Below the pieces are notes generated by a model, which worked only from the letters and a program-made list of their open reading frames with translations, did no database searches and was not told the DNA's origin. The position numbers were made by a program, and so were the translations under genes. From assembly GCA_905221605.1 (NCBI GenBank), contig CAJNDS010002741.1:188001-252000 (forward strand): 64,000 bases of DNA, read 5' to 3'. Shown here piece after piece: positions 30,504 to 41,622 of the stretch; within the stretch, counting starts at the first letter, position 1, and each line of letters starts with the position of its first letter. Source of the stretch: Symbiodinium natans (taxonomy: Eukaryota > Sar > Dinophyceae > Suessiales > Symbiodiniaceae).

Positions 30504-30563
30504 GATCTACATCCATGGCGAACAAGGGCCTGGCAAGGTGATGATGATGGACATGCCCTGGAA
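30504..30563 (+). CDS. P-loop exon resembling AFG1/LACE1-type ATPases
   Basis: An AAAAG|G acceptor and a near-canonical donor AA|GTAAAAT enclose 60 nt reading RIYIHGEQGPGKVMMMDM and PW. The spacing GxxGxGKxMxMDM is that of the Walker A region in the AFG1/LACE1/ZapE family (mitochondrial or bacterial P-loop ATPases), which normally has GKT followed by M-x-MDM. Here the Ser/Thr that binds Mg-ATP is Val. No other AFG1 exon was recognised nearby, so this may be a divergent gene, a pseudogene remnant or chance. Confidence 0.45.
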
Positions 30564-30887
30564 GTAAAATGAGGTTGAGGGGTTCGGGTTTAAGGTTTTC
30601 ATTGTTTTAGGGTTTTAGGGTTAGGGTTAGGTTCTAACTTAGGATTTTGCGTGGTTTTGAGTTCGAGCTTGCAGATTTAAAGCGTTCGGTCAAGGGCGGA
30701 GTGACATGAAGTGCATGCTAGTCGTTATGGGCTTCCTTTTCGGGGCTGTACTGCCAGGAGTCCAGGAGCCTACTGCAGGTCAAGGGTGAAGTGCCACTAC
30801 GGTTTGTTGTTGTCCTTACGCGTGCAGAGCTTGTGTCATGCCGTTGGCCGGGCGCGGGGACTGACGTGCCACATGTTCCCATTGTAG

Positions 30888-30962
30888 GCCAACCCAGATG
30901 ACATCAGAGCACATGGGCTGATGCGTCTGCTGGACGGGACAACAGCTCTCAGGACTTCACAC
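30888..30962 (+). CDS. Exon with canonical AG|G and GT sites
   Basis: Exactly 25 codons between ATTGTAG|G and CAC|GTAGGT, phase 0 at both ends: ANPDDIRAHGLMRLLDGTTA, then LRTSH. One of the best-bounded exons outside the channel gene. Function unknown. Confidence 0.55.
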
Positions 30963-31155
30963 GTAGGTCGTGTGCTGATGACAAGCTCTTCTAGGCCTTG
31001 TGAAACCCTGTAAAAGCCGAGTCCTCTGCCCAGGCACCGATGGAACCTCCTACTGCTTCCTGGCTTTGAAGTTCTAGGGTGTTATAAAGATAAGGGTTTA
31101 GAGTTTGCGGCTGCTTCCTGGGTCTGAAGTTCTGCTCCACGTGCTGCTGTGGCAG

Positions 31156-31289
31156 CTTTAAAGGATTCACTCCGTCAGCGTTGGGAAGCCCAGCAAATGC
31201 TTAAGACTGCCAGCTTCCAGGCTCTAACGTGCCCGAAAAGAAGTCTTCTAAAACCTGAAACAAGCGTAGCACTTGTGAGAATTTACGGG
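31156..31289 (+). CDS. Exon-like segment
   Basis: CTGTGGCAG| acceptor, then LKDSLRQRWEAQQMLKTASF and QALTCPKRSLLKPETSVALV. Helical, charged; donor uncertain (possibly ACGG|GTGTG). Confidence 0.4.
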
Positions 31290-31364
31290 TGTGAAGTCGT
31301 CAATGTGAGGATGAGGCATGAGACAAGGCGCGCTTTGCATGAGCCTGCGTCAGTCTGATACTCT

Positions 31365-31630
31365 GGTCCGACCGGTTCCGACCAGTTTTGACCGGTTCCG
31401 ACCTGTTCCTACCGTTTGCGATCGGTTACCAATTCCGACCAGTTTCGACTCTGACTGGACCGGCTCCGACCAGTTCCGACGGGTTCAGAACTGGTCGGAG
31501 AGCCGGTCGGCCGGAACTGGTCGGAACCAGCCGGGCCAAAACCGGTCGGAATCAGTTTTTTTGGTCGGAAAATGTCGGAGCCGGTAGGAACTCGTCGGAA
31601 GCGATCGCAACCGCGTCGGAACTGGTCGCT
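31365..31630. repeat. Fold-back minisatellite (GGTTCCGACCAGTT)
   Basis: The left half has repeated GACCGGTTCCGACCAGTTTT-type units and the right half their reverse complement (GAACTGGTCGGAACC). The centre is near 31490. Units are 10-20 bp and degenerate. Confidence 0.75.
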
Positions 31631-31699
31631 CGGGCCTGAACGGCTTGGCTGACTGGCGGTTGAAATGCGTAGACTTGGCGACTAGCTGCTTCAATTTTT

Positions 31700-34490
31700 T
31701 GGAAGACCTTCCAGCTTAAACGAAGACATCGACTAGCTGGGCGTCCAGCGACGAATTTTTCTTTAGAAGACTCCGAGGCCCACTATACCTTAAACACATA
31801 CTCTCCCATCCCATGAAGCCGCCCCTGAGGTGGTTCCTGCGTGTAGCAGTGAACGCAGATTTTCGCGCTCGGTCGCGCCTTGGCCGCCTCATCCCTCCCC
31901 GGCCCCTTCTCGCGAAAGCTTAAGACGCTAATCTTACCTTCGTACCATTTGCTAACCCTCTGCACACGCTGCGTAACCCCAAAAGTTATCTCAGGCATTC
32001 GCGGGGTTGCCTACTTCAGCTTGAACGGAGGAGGCTCTGCCACTGGGCTGCGGACAGCTGGCGCAATCTTGCTGGGGGATGCTGGGTGACGGACTTGCTG
32101 TGGTCCGAAGACGGCTGTTGATCGAGGTTCTTATTCTGTTGTTGAGGATATGGTTATTAGTAGTTTAGACCGTGGATCCAAGCCCTACATCCTTAAACTG
32201 TTGAGTTTTCGCATGCCTCAGACAGGCAGCAAACAAGCAGCGGTCAGCTTCTGCAGGTTCAGGCCTGAGCCTTGGACTCATCCCTTAGCCCGAAGACTTT
32301 ATCGCATGCTTTCTGAGCCAGCGCGGAATTTTTGGTTTCTATATCTGGGGTGTACTTTGGGGGAGAAGCTTTATATAGGCTTTAGCACCGAAGCTTGGGC
32401 ATCAAGCCTTAAGCTTTTCGCAAGTTGTGTCTAGGCTTTCGAGATCAGATGCTACCAGGTGAAACAACATGGATGAGGCGCCCAGTCTTGTCTGACCTGT
32501 TTACACGCACGTTGCACGTGCAGCCATGCTTGACCCCAAACCCTCCCGCCAAAACACGGCCCTTCCCCCAAGAATGTTTCAAGGCGCGAGGTGCCCTGAT
32601 TCGAGAGTCTGCGAAGGCCAGGTCACGGTTTGAGCCGTAATCAAGAGCCTGCAGCGTGTGATTTGGTTATTGTTATCAGCCTCGAACACACATGAGATAA
32701 TTCCCCTCGTTCGTCGAAGGACCGTGTGCATGTGTAGCATTGCAGGTCGGAGTTTTAGAGCATTTGCCTGCGCGAACCTCTCGACAAGGTGTGAGATGCT
32801 GGTTTTTATGGGTGCCTGGATGGGTGTCTGGTACTCGTTCAGTTTTGATTTGCTCGGGTTTCTTTTTGGGGCCCTAGGAGAAGCTTTTCTCTGAAGTGTC
32901 ACATGCCAGCAGACCCTGGTGTCTGGCGAGCGACGAGGCAGGCCTGTGTTGTGTGCATTAGTCTCGCAGCAGGCCTTCCCATCTCTCTGTCGCCGGTACG
33001 CGCCCAGTCTGGGAAGAGCTGTGTGCTCACCTGTCTGAGTGTGGGCGTCCGTGGGCATCCATGGTCCACTTCAAACCCAGCGCCCCAGATGCAAACTCTA
33101 GGTTGTTTTGGTTGGGGTCCAATCATGATCAGCGTGATCTTATCTTGTTAGTTTCTATTGACAGGGTGTGGGTAAGTTATAGCTGGTGAGCGCCACCTGC
33201 GGCCCGCCCCAAACCGTTGAACGCGAGACCCGCCCCTCGCGAGCGTGCGTCTTTCGAATCTTGAGCCTGCGGGCTCCTGACACCGTAGCCCCTCGCAGTC
33301 CTGAGCCCTGAACTCTATAGACTGCAACCCGAAATCTTAGAGCGGATCGCGGAACCTGAAAGAAAATGTTTGCTGGAAATAGACGGTGGCCAGATAGACG
33401 GGGTCCGCAGAAAGGCAAGGGTTTCAATCAGACAAACTGACGTTGCGTTCTTAAGTCCAATTGAGAACCTATAAATCCAACATCTTTGGGAGGGAGGGGT
33501 GAGTTCTCAGTCAGAATATTAGGGTTTCGAATGTAAGCAATGTTAGGCTGCAATGATTGTAGGCCTCAGCGAGAGCTTAGGGTTTCGGCTTGGGTTCAGG
33601 GCATGCAGTTCAAGGGAGCTTGAATTTAGCGCTAGTCGGCTGTGGTTGCCGCCGCTCCCCTTTATTTATATGAGGGCGGCCTTGAAACAAGGGGAAGGCC
33701 TGCAGAAGTTTGGGTTGCAGGATTTGTGTTGCCGGGCTTCAATTCTGGTACTTGTTCAGAATTGCTCACAATTGAGGGTTTCTGCAGCTTGGGGTCTTGA
33801 GTCTCTGACTTGTGTGGGTCCAAAACTGTCCAGAGTCTAGAGTTTAGAGGTTTGGGTGCTGTTCTTGGTTGGCTGATCGCGTCTTTGCTGCTGCAGTTTA
33901 CAGGCTTTGCTTACAACTCAAAATCCAACTTGGGCCCATCCTCTATTTCGCAAGCCCTTAGAGAAAACTCTGTTGGGAAGTCAGAGCTGCCCGAGGTTCG
34001 CTTGGATATTGTAAGCCCGAACCTTCGGGTTTGGGTTGCAGTCAAAGGGTTTTAATTTACAGGCTTGTGACACCTTCGCACAGTCGCGCACTTAATGTCC
34101 AAAGACCCGGTTTTTCCAGGATCAAACACGCAGATTGCCCTTGGGCGAATTGCGGTTTCCTTCATCTCCTGCGCGGGCAGTCCACCTGCCACTGTACGGT
34201 TTCGGGTTTCTTATGGAGGGTCTGTTGGAGCTATGTGCCCGAAAAAGACCACCCGAGTTTTAGCACAACGACCGGGGCCATTGAGCAGGGCGAGCGCATC
34301 GAAGCCGGCAGGTGTGGGAGCTCTCCAACAGGCTTTCAGTCCCGCAGGCAGCAGCCCTGGACGAACCGCAGTGTGCTTGCAGTCAGCATTTTGGGACGAA
34401 TCGCAGAAGCTTCGTTTCTTCGTAATGAGCGGGTCTAATTTTCGGCACAAGGACCAACGGGACTAAACATCACAAGCTCGATGCCCACTT
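31700..34490. other. Low-repeat region, no gene supported
   Basis: Ordinary base composition, almost no telomere-type repeats, many short frames on both strands but none with convincing coding character or splice limits. It may be intergenic, or long intron with short exons that I could not pick out. Confidence 0.4.
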
Positions 34491-34493
34491 TGA

Positions 34494-34688
34494 ATGCCCT
34501 CGAGCCAGTCAAAGATAGCCGCAACACTGCATGCCATTGCTTTGAAGAACAATGTCAAGGACACCCTAAACCCACAAGTCGAGGCTCGGCCGGATGGAGC
34601 GCTTGCGACGCGACGCCAGAAACCCTCACGTCCTGAGACCCAAAATTACCCACACATCTCTGACTTCAAAACTTCAGAGACTCCTTGA
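34494..34688 (+). CDS. Small ORF or exon, unknown protein
   Basis: MPSSQSKIAATLHAIALKNN, then VKDTLNPQVEARPDGALATR, 64 codons to TGA. Reads like a real N-terminus or exon; no family known. Confidence 0.35.
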   Translation: MPSSQSKIAATLHAIALKNNVKDTLNPQVEARPDGALATRRQKPSRPETQNYPHISDFKTSETP

Positions 34689-34771
34689 GCAAAACCCGGG
34701 ACCGAAATTTTGAGGAAAAATGTCCAAGGCCCTGAAGCCGCAAATCAAGAACTTGTGTGTTTGCTCGCTAG

Positions 34772-34852
34772 CTGAGGCTGGGTACGAGCAGCTTTTTGGC
34801 GATGCCCGGACGGAGGAAGAGGAGAAGCCACGGCTTTGGGGATCAGGGATTT
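34772..34852 (+). CDS. Exon-like segment
   Basis: CTCGCTAG| acceptor, then EAGYEQLFGDARTEEEEKPR, acidic, open to TGA. The likely donor lies within or after GAGAAG. Confidence 0.4.
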
Positions 34853-35277
34853 GGTGATTGGTGTTTTGGCTAGCGTTGCTTTTCGTTGTATTGCTTCGGG
34901 CGACATGTGGGCTTTCGGTTTAAAGGCTTTGGACACACCAGGATCTCACCACAACCTCAAGATGCCACAGCTGATAGCATAGGGGCAGGGGGGCTTTTGG
35001 TTTAGAGGTGAGGGTAAGGATCTCGGGAGTTCCAGGTTTGTGGTCTTGGCCATGAGGTTGTTCGGGTTGTGTTTTTCTTCTCCAGTGGTGTGGTGTTTTG
35101 TTCACGGCTTCGCAAGGGAACCAAGAAGCCCCAAACCGAAAACTTTCGCAACGCTGCAAGACTGTCATCCTTGAGCTTATCTAAGCCCAAAGGTGTTGGG
35201 CAGGCAACCTTACACCCGAAGGCTTCAACCTTAAATCCTTTGCACCAAAGTTTCACACAAGGAGGGCCCGCCTGCAG

Positions 35278-35309
35278 CCAAGCGTGCGGATCACTGGCGG
35301 GATTCGGAG
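35278..35309 (+). CDS. Mini-exon with GT donor
   Basis: CCTGCAG| acceptor and GAG|GTGGAA donor bound 32 nt reading KRADHWRDSE. Consistent phase (1 in, 0 out). Confidence 0.35.
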
Positions 35310-35588
35310 GTGGAACTTTGGGAAGGGCACGCGTAGAAACCAAAACCCTAAACCCGACAAAACCCTAAACCCCAAGACCCTGAACCCTAAACCCTAAACC
35401 CTAACCCTAAACCCTAGACCCTAAACCCTAGACCCTAAACCCTAAACCCTGGGCCGTTGCCCTTTGGCCTTTGGTATTGGTGCATGTGGGACTTCTTGGA
35501 ACTCTGCGGCTTTGGGATTCACGTTGTTTGGCCGGTTCTTTAAAGTAGGGTGGGACCTGGGTTAAGTGAACTGACCATTGTGGTGCAG

Positions 35589-35656
35589 GTTTGGCTGACG
35601 CACTAGTCTTGTCTTCCGGGTTCAGCCTCGCAGTGCTTCCAGCACTTGATTCCTAA
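35589..35656 (+). CDS. Possible terminal exon
   Basis: TGGTGCAG|G acceptor, then LADALVLSSGFSLAVLPALD, S and TAA, after which CCCTAAA repeats start. Confidence 0.35.
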
Positions 35657-36803
35657 ACCCTAAACCCTGAATCTTTAGCCCTAAACCCTAAACTCTAAAC
35701 CCTGAACCTTAAACCCTAAACCCTAAACAATCCCAAACCCTGACTCCACCCTAAACCCCTAGGAGAATGTCGTCAGGTAAGGCCTCAGACCCACGAAACC
35801 CGGGACCCTAGACCCTAAACCCTAGACCCTAAACCCGAAACCCTAAACCCTAAACCACCTCGGATCTGAAGCCCGAAAGCATGAGAGCTGGTAGGACTGG
35901 TGGGGCAAGGACAAGGAGGACACATGGGAGGACCGCGCTCAGAGCTCACTTTTTTTGGATTTAGAGTAGGCGTAGGATGAGGGTGTATATGCGCCCGCGT
36001 TCCGCGTAATCGACCCCCCCCCCCCCAATGGTATCCTCCCACCCATGCCAAACCCTGCCTGTTACCCCTAAAAACACCACGGGGGAGGACAGAGAAACCT
36101 AAACCCACCAATGAACGACAGGAGGGAGAAGGGTAAACCCGAAACCTTAGCCGCTTTAACCCTGAACCCTGAACCGTAAACTCAGCACGAACCACAGGGG
36201 GGAGAGGGGAAACCGTAAACCTACCATTACCCCAAGCCTTGAACCCTGATTAAACTCTAAACCCACAATGAACCAATGGACCAGAGTGAAAATCCTGAAC
36301 TCCACAGCCTAACCCTAAACCCCTAAACCACAAACCCATGAACCACAGACCATGAACCGGAACACTCTTAACCCAAACCCCTAAACCCTAAGCCCTAAAA
36401 AACGGCGGGCCTCTCTCCTCCTCGATCTGCTTTGCGCGCAAAGACCCCAAGCCCCTGTCGCCAACACTGAAAGCCCAAATTGTTTTCGACCCCAAATGCT
36501 CTCAATCTCTTTCACTCCAAAGAAATCCATACCGCACCTGCAAGTAGGGCCGTACCAAAGACCCCAAAGACCCCAACCAAAGACCCGAAGACCCGCAAGA
36601 CCTCAAAGACCCCAAAGACCCCAAAGACCCCAAAGCCCTAAAGTTAGGGTTCTGGGTTTAGGGTTTTGGGCTTCATTTAAGGCTTACGGTTTCGGGTACC
36701 CTAAGCCTTAAGCCCTGAACCCCAAACCTCAAACCCCAAACCCCAAACCCCAAACCCCCAACCCTAAATCCCAAACCGTAAACCCCAAAGCCTAACTCCC
36801 GAG

Positions 36804-36886
36804 CCACAGTCGCTACGGGAGGATTGGGAGGACTGGCCAAAATCCCAGCAGCGCAACTCAGACCAGGCAGGGTCTGTCATCTTGCG
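36804..36886 (+). CDS. Exon-like segment
   Basis: CCCGAG| acceptor, then PQSLREDWEDWPKSQQRNSD and QAGSVILR, followed by TTTAGGG (36890-36990). Confidence 0.4.
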
Positions 36887-37497
36887 GTTTAGGGTTTTGG
36901 GGGGTTTAGGGTTTAGGGTCTAGGGTCTGGGGTCTAGGGTCTAGGGTTCAGGGTGTAGGGTTTAGGGTGTAGGGATGAACGTTCAGGATGTAGGGCTTGG
37001 GGCTCTAAGGCCCCAGACCCGACTTTAAGTTTCGGGTTCGGGTTTGAGGGTTTGAACCCTCAGCCAAATGGACCCGCCAGAAGATGACCCAATAAAGTAG
37101 ATTGGCGCCCATTTCCTGTACTTGGTGGTCGGCAAGATGCCGGTTTTGCGCATGTTCGCAAAACCGGGGGCACCCCTTCAAAATATATCCCAACATACAT
37201 AGTCCGCATTCACGGAACCTGCCAAAACACGCGTTTGGGTTTTACCCTACACACCCTACCCTACACCCCTAAACCCTAAACCCCAAGCCCGAAACCACAG
37301 AGTTAGGGTTTAGGGTTTAGGGGTTAGGGTTTAGGGTTTAAGGTTTTGCGTTTTCGGGGTTCGAGGCCCCCGATGGTGTCCGGACTCACAACACGTGGTC
37401 GGCTATAAAAGGCAGGAGCCCTGTTATATCGGCAAAAGGCCTTGAAGAACCCAAACTCAAAAACCTCAAACCCTAGAAAAACCTTGAACAAACCCAG

Positions 37498-37655
37498 GAC
37501 CCTGCCTGCGGACCGAGACTCTCTAGACACAATTTCTGGAGAAACCCTGCGTCCCAACAATGGTCTGCCCCGAGTATTTCTCATTGGGGGCCAGGATTGG
37601 AGATGGCAGCAAAAGGATGACTCCTGGTATCAGGACGCTTCAGCAGACATGTGTG
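37498..37655 (+). CDS. Exon-like segment ending in a (GTGTAT)n tract
   Basis: ACCCAG|G acceptor, then LPADRDSLDTISGETLRPNN, GLPRVFLIGGQDWRWQQKDD and SWYQDASAD. Coding character ends where the microsatellite begins. Confidence 0.4.
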
Positions 37656-37900
37656 CATGCATGTCTGTATGTATGTATGTCTGTGTGTATGTGTATGTGT
37701 GTATGTGTGTATGTGTGTATGTGTGTATGTGTGTATGTGTGTTTGTGTGTATGTGTGTATGTGTGTATGTGTGTATGTGTGTATGTGTGCCTGTACGTGT
37801 ACGTGAAAGTGTAGGTGTAGGTGTATGTGTATGTGTTTGTGTTTGTGTGTGTGTGTGTGTGTGTGTTTGTTTGTTTGCTTGCTTGCTTGTTTGTTTGCGT
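37655..37900 (+). repeat. (GTGTAT)n/(TG)n microsatellite
   Basis: Long TG-rich tract, mostly TATGTGTG units ending in a pure TG run and TTTG units. Cys/Val-rich and Thr/His-rich frames are by-products. Confidence 0.95.
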
Positions 37901-38072
37901 GTTTTCACGAGAACCCTACCCGGTTTGGGGTCTGGGTTTGGGCAGCGTGGTTCATCAGAGCCGGCGCCCGTCAAGCCCTAGAGAGCGCAAGGAGCTGGAC
38001 CCTAAAGTTTATGAGCCGAAGGCCTCCCCAAAACCCTCAAAAACCCCAACCCCAAACTTTTAAGATTTTCAG

Positions 38073-38220
38073 CGCTCTGAGAACTAATCTGGAGGATGAC
38101 TGGCAGGCGCCTGCCGAGGTCGCGGGCTCAAGCAGGTGGAGTGGGGCGTTAATCAATGAGACCACTGGTGCAGAAGCATTGGTTACCCCTTGTGTTGAGG
38201 GAGCCCAAAGCACTCCTTAG
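38073..38220 (+). CDS. Exon-like segment, possible terminal exon
   Basis: GATTTTCAG| acceptor, then ALRTNLEDDWQAPAEVAGSS, RWSGALINETTGAEALVTPC, and TAG at 38218. Confidence 0.4.
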
Positions 38221-38866
38221 AGTTTTGAGGAGTTTCACAGAACTCCAAAAAGCCCCAAAAAAGCCGAAACCCTAAGGCTTACCCTGAACTCTAAGCAGTG
38301 CATGATGCAGAGTTCTCAAGACTGAAGAGAAACCGCAAGACCTAAACGCTGAACCCTAAACCCTAAAAAGCCGAAGCAGCGCAATTTGAGGCTCCGAACT
38401 GGGAGGTTGTATTCCTAGGACCGGGAGTAGGCCCCTTTTTCTGTTTTTACGTTGGGGTCCCTTATAATCCCCGTAGGACGAAAAAGGGTACCCTTTTTAG
38501 TCCTAGGTTGCTCCCGGGGTCTAGATTCAGTCCAAGGGCCCCCCGGACTTGAAACCTCGAAGCTCCCTTTGGGGTTTATCAGTTTAGGCTTAGGTTGCAG
38601 GCTTAGGCTTAAGGTGGGTTTAGGGTTTAGGGCCGGTTTAGGGTTTAGGGTTTAGGGTTTAGGGTTTAAGGTTTAGGTTTTAGGGTTGCAGGGCTTGGGA
38701 TTTGGGATTTTGGGATTTGGGATTTGGGATTTTCGGGATTTTGGGGTTTCGGGCTTAGGGTTTCGGGCTTAGGGCTTAGGGCTCAGGGCTCAGGGCTTGG
38801 GAGTCATGGCGCATGAAGCTTGCGGTCTGGAGGTGTTTTTTTCGGTTTAGGGTTGTGGGATTAGAG

Positions 38867-39068
38867 GGTCCCTAAACCCCTAAACCCCTAAACCCCTAAA
38901 CCCCTAAACCCCTAAACCCCTAAACCCCTAAACCCCTAAACCCCTAAACCCCTAAACCCCTAAACCCCGAAACCCTAAACCCCTAAACCCCTAAACCCCT
39001 AAACCCCTAAACCCCTAAACCCCTAAACCCCTAAACCCCTAAACCCCTAAACCCCTAAACCCCTAAAC
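38867..39068. repeat. CCCCTAAA array
   Basis: About 25 very regular 8-bp units. Confidence 0.98.
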
Positions 39069-39092
39069 CCCGGGGGCTGTCGGCGGTGTTGC

Positions 39093-39146
39093 ATGGCCAA
39101 GGACACCTGGAAGTCGCAACCGGAGGAGGACTCGATGTGGGAATGG
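39093..39146 (+). CDS. Exon-like segment
   Basis: MAKDTWKSQPEEDSMWEWG between a CCCCTAAA array and a TTTAGGG block. Splice limits not defined. Confidence 0.3.
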
Positions 39147-39552
39147 GGTTTAGGGTTTGGGGTTTGGGGTTTAGGGTTTAGGGTACGTGGTAATAGGGTT
39201 TTTGGGGGTTATTTCCTATAAGTTTCGAGGAATACCATTCGTAATTGGTATCAGGTTAGCGTGGGTCAAGGTCGGGGATGCACTGTAAAGGCGGGGGGGG
39301 GTTATGCTTCAGACTTGTTCACATGGTAAATGGAAGTTTGGATGGAGTAGGCCGGCCTTGATGGCAAGAGTGCTAGCCAGGAAGAGATTCGCTCCCTTCA
39401 GGGCTTCGTAGCGGCGGGTCTTCTAGTAGGGCTTCCCTCCCCTCCGCCGACATATATCAAGCCCAGCCTGAGAAACTTCACACGCAGAGAAAGCCGGGTT
39501 TCGGACTCAGAGTTTATTTTTCAGGTCTTGAGCTTCCCTCAGCCCTGAACCC

Positions 39553-39640
39553 TAAAATAAGGGACCCCTAGTAGAGACCTCCGAGTAGTAGGATCATCAC
39601 AACCAGAGCCCCCATAAGGTACCCATAATGTTTGGGGTAT
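39553..39640 (+). mobile_element. Inverted-repeat element family 5
   Basis: AATAAGGGACCCCTAGTAGA ... GTAGTAGGATCA ... AAGGTACCCATAATG aligns with 54298-54392 and, reversed, with 41470-41620. Sits immediately before the 39693 coding segment. Confidence 0.55.
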
Positions 39641-39692
39641 TTCGGTCTCGCGCCGGCGCTGGCAGCTCCGAGTGTGGCGAGGTCCGCCCAAC

Positions 39693-40033
39693 ATGGAGGA
39701 GGCTCCTGCTCCTGCGGATCCGGCCGATCCCAACTGGGGATCTTTGCACAAAACGACCCCGAGCACCGAAGAGCAGGTTCTGCGAAATATGCCGCAGGGA
39801 CGTCACTGCTGCACGTCGCGAGGCCGACAAGCAAAAGCGGGGGGTGTGGTTTGCTGCAGAAGGCCGGCGGCCCTGACTTTGTGGATTTCATGGTGGACTT
39901 CGTCAGGGCCAACGGGGTGTCGCGTCGCAAGTACAGTCCAAGGGGCAGCTTCGACTTCGCGCGCCATGAGGCGGCGCGCAGGGTCCAGTCCAGCCTCAAA
40001 CTGGGGTACAAGGCCGGGCCTGTTTTATCCTAA
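39693..40033 (+). pseudogene. Cys-pair protein fragment with two apparent frameshifts
   Basis: Coding signal passes through three frames: MEEAPAPADPADPNWGSLHK, then (near the AAAA at 39753) RFCEICRRDVTAARREADKQ, then (near 39856) AGGPDFVDFMVDFVRANGVS and RRKYSPRGSFDFARH, ending at TAA 40031. The CEIC pair suggests a zinc site. The arrangement of a Cys pair, a charged helix and a K-x-G-x-FD-x-AR motif resembles a protein type I associate with Symbiodinium, but I cannot name it. Both shifts are single-base and next to short homopolymers. Confidence 0.45.
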
Positions 40034-40039
40034 ACCCTA

Positions 40040-41390
40040 AACTCGGAGTCCGGAACGTTAAACCTTACTTATGATTCTTGAGGGTAGTTTATGCGTGACA
40101 TCCTGAAATGTTAAGGAATAGGTTAGGAGTAAGATATGTTTGTCCCTAAAACAATCAAATCTTGGACTAGGGTCTTTCCCCAAGCCTCAATCGAATAAGG
40201 TGCTTAGAAATCTAAGCCTTAAACGCGTAGAGTGTATGGGTTGCTTACTTCTGATTCTTGAGGATAGTTTACGTGTGAGTCTGATCCTTGAGAAATGAGT
40301 ACTCTTTTGGAGACCCCCTTTAAAAACCTTGATATGAAAACCCACATACTTGCGAGTAAGTCGGGCTTTTGGGCAGGCGCAGAACCCAGAACATAGTGAA
40401 CGGATATTTGCTCACAGTATTCCCGCTTCCCTGGGCCGTACACACAGTTTATTTTCTCGCATCACTTTATGCCCTCAAATGCTTCCTAGTCTTATGGTTT
40501 GAGGATTACGGCCCTTTCCTCTCCATGTTTTCTATTTGATATACAATGCACACACCCGAGATCCAGTCAGGATGTGGGCAGTTATTCTACATGTTCTTTG
40601 CACATGCAGGCATTGCTTAGGGAAGATGCTCACTCATGGTATTCCCCGGAACTTTAGTCTTACCTAGTAATCTTTCAACGAATAATGTTTGGCCCAACAT
40701 CTTAGACGAAAATGGTTTAGGCATGTTTGAGTGGGTAGAATTTCTACCTTTTTCAGACAATACATACACCCTATGTACATACGCGGCGTGGGTGGTTATT
40801 CTAGATGTTCTTCGCATCTCCACAGGAGGCAAGCCCTACACTTTGTAGGCATTGATTCGGGGGACGGCTCACGCATTGTTTTCCCTTTCTTTTTATTCAG
40901 TCAATCTTAGACGAAGAAGGTTTGGCCCTAAATCTTAGACGAATAAGGTCCAGGTTTAGGAATAGGGTTTGGCTTAAGTATTAAGCGAATATACTTCAGG
41001 CGCAAGGTTCAGCGAGTGAAGTCTAAGGCTTGGGACCAAGCCTGAAACGAATAAGGTTTAGGAGTAGGGTTCGACAATGTTCCCCCGCCCCTCGTTCATC
41101 TGGTATGTAGACTCCTGTTCATTCAACACTTTGGTTACTTTGGTTCACGAAACATATCCCGCTCAGCATGTGTGGCAAAGCTAAACTCACAATAACATAG
41201 TCGACATGGGGTACTTCGACAAAATGATCGCGACTTATATGTTGGGTGCACGCAACATTCGCAAACATGCACCATGGAAAACGCAGGCCCCATGACAGGC
41301 CGCTCTCCAGAAATCATAATACTATAAGAACCTCCAAAACCCTGTTCTCATTATTAAGGCCCCTATAGTAGAGGGCTCGCGTTGCCTGGG
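40040..41390. other. AT-richer non-coding region with internal direct repeats
   Basis: No convincing gene. The piece TTACTTATGATTCTTGAGGG-TAGTTTA at 40068 recurs diverged at 40245, and CTTAGACGAATAAGG-like units recur at 40690-41060. Telomere-type repeats are absent. Confidence 0.45.
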
Positions 41391-41391
41391 A

Positions 41392-41470
41392 GTTTCGGCC
41401 GATCGCGAGGAGGAGGAGGAGTGGCCGCAAACCGAGCCAGCAGGCTACAGAGAGGCCCTGGGGGGTTTAC
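41392..41470 (+). CDS. Exon-like acidic segment
   Basis: VSADREEEEEWPQTEPAGYR then EALGG. The upstream acceptor may be TGGGAG|. A family-5 element lies directly downstream. Confidence 0.35.
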
Positions 41471-41471
41471 A

Positions 41472-41622
41472 AAGTTAGGGGTACCTTACTGGGGTCTTAA
41501 ACCCTAAACCCCTAAATCCTAAACCCTAAGCCCTAAGCCCTAAAGCCTCTTACTAAAAGGGAATCCTACTAGTTGGGGTGTATCGAAGGGGTCTTTCAGA
41601 GAGGCCCCTGGAAGGGTTAAGG
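41472..41622 (-). mobile_element. Inverted-repeat element family 5 interrupted by CCCTAAA repeats
   Basis: The outer parts (TTAGGGGTACCTTACTGGGG and AAAGGGAATCCTACTAGTTG) match the reverse complement of the element at 54298-54392, but about 45 bp of CCCTAAA-type sequence (41500-41547) stands between them. Confidence 0.55.

Noticed and set aside
37690-37870. CRISPR-like array
   Set aside because: The window was scanned for regularly spaced unique spacers; all arrays (here TG-rich) lack spacers and the genome is eukaryotic.
37442-37981. 179-codon protein through the TG microsatellite
   Set aside because: Only the first part has coding character; the Cys/Val-rich remainder is microsatellite translation.
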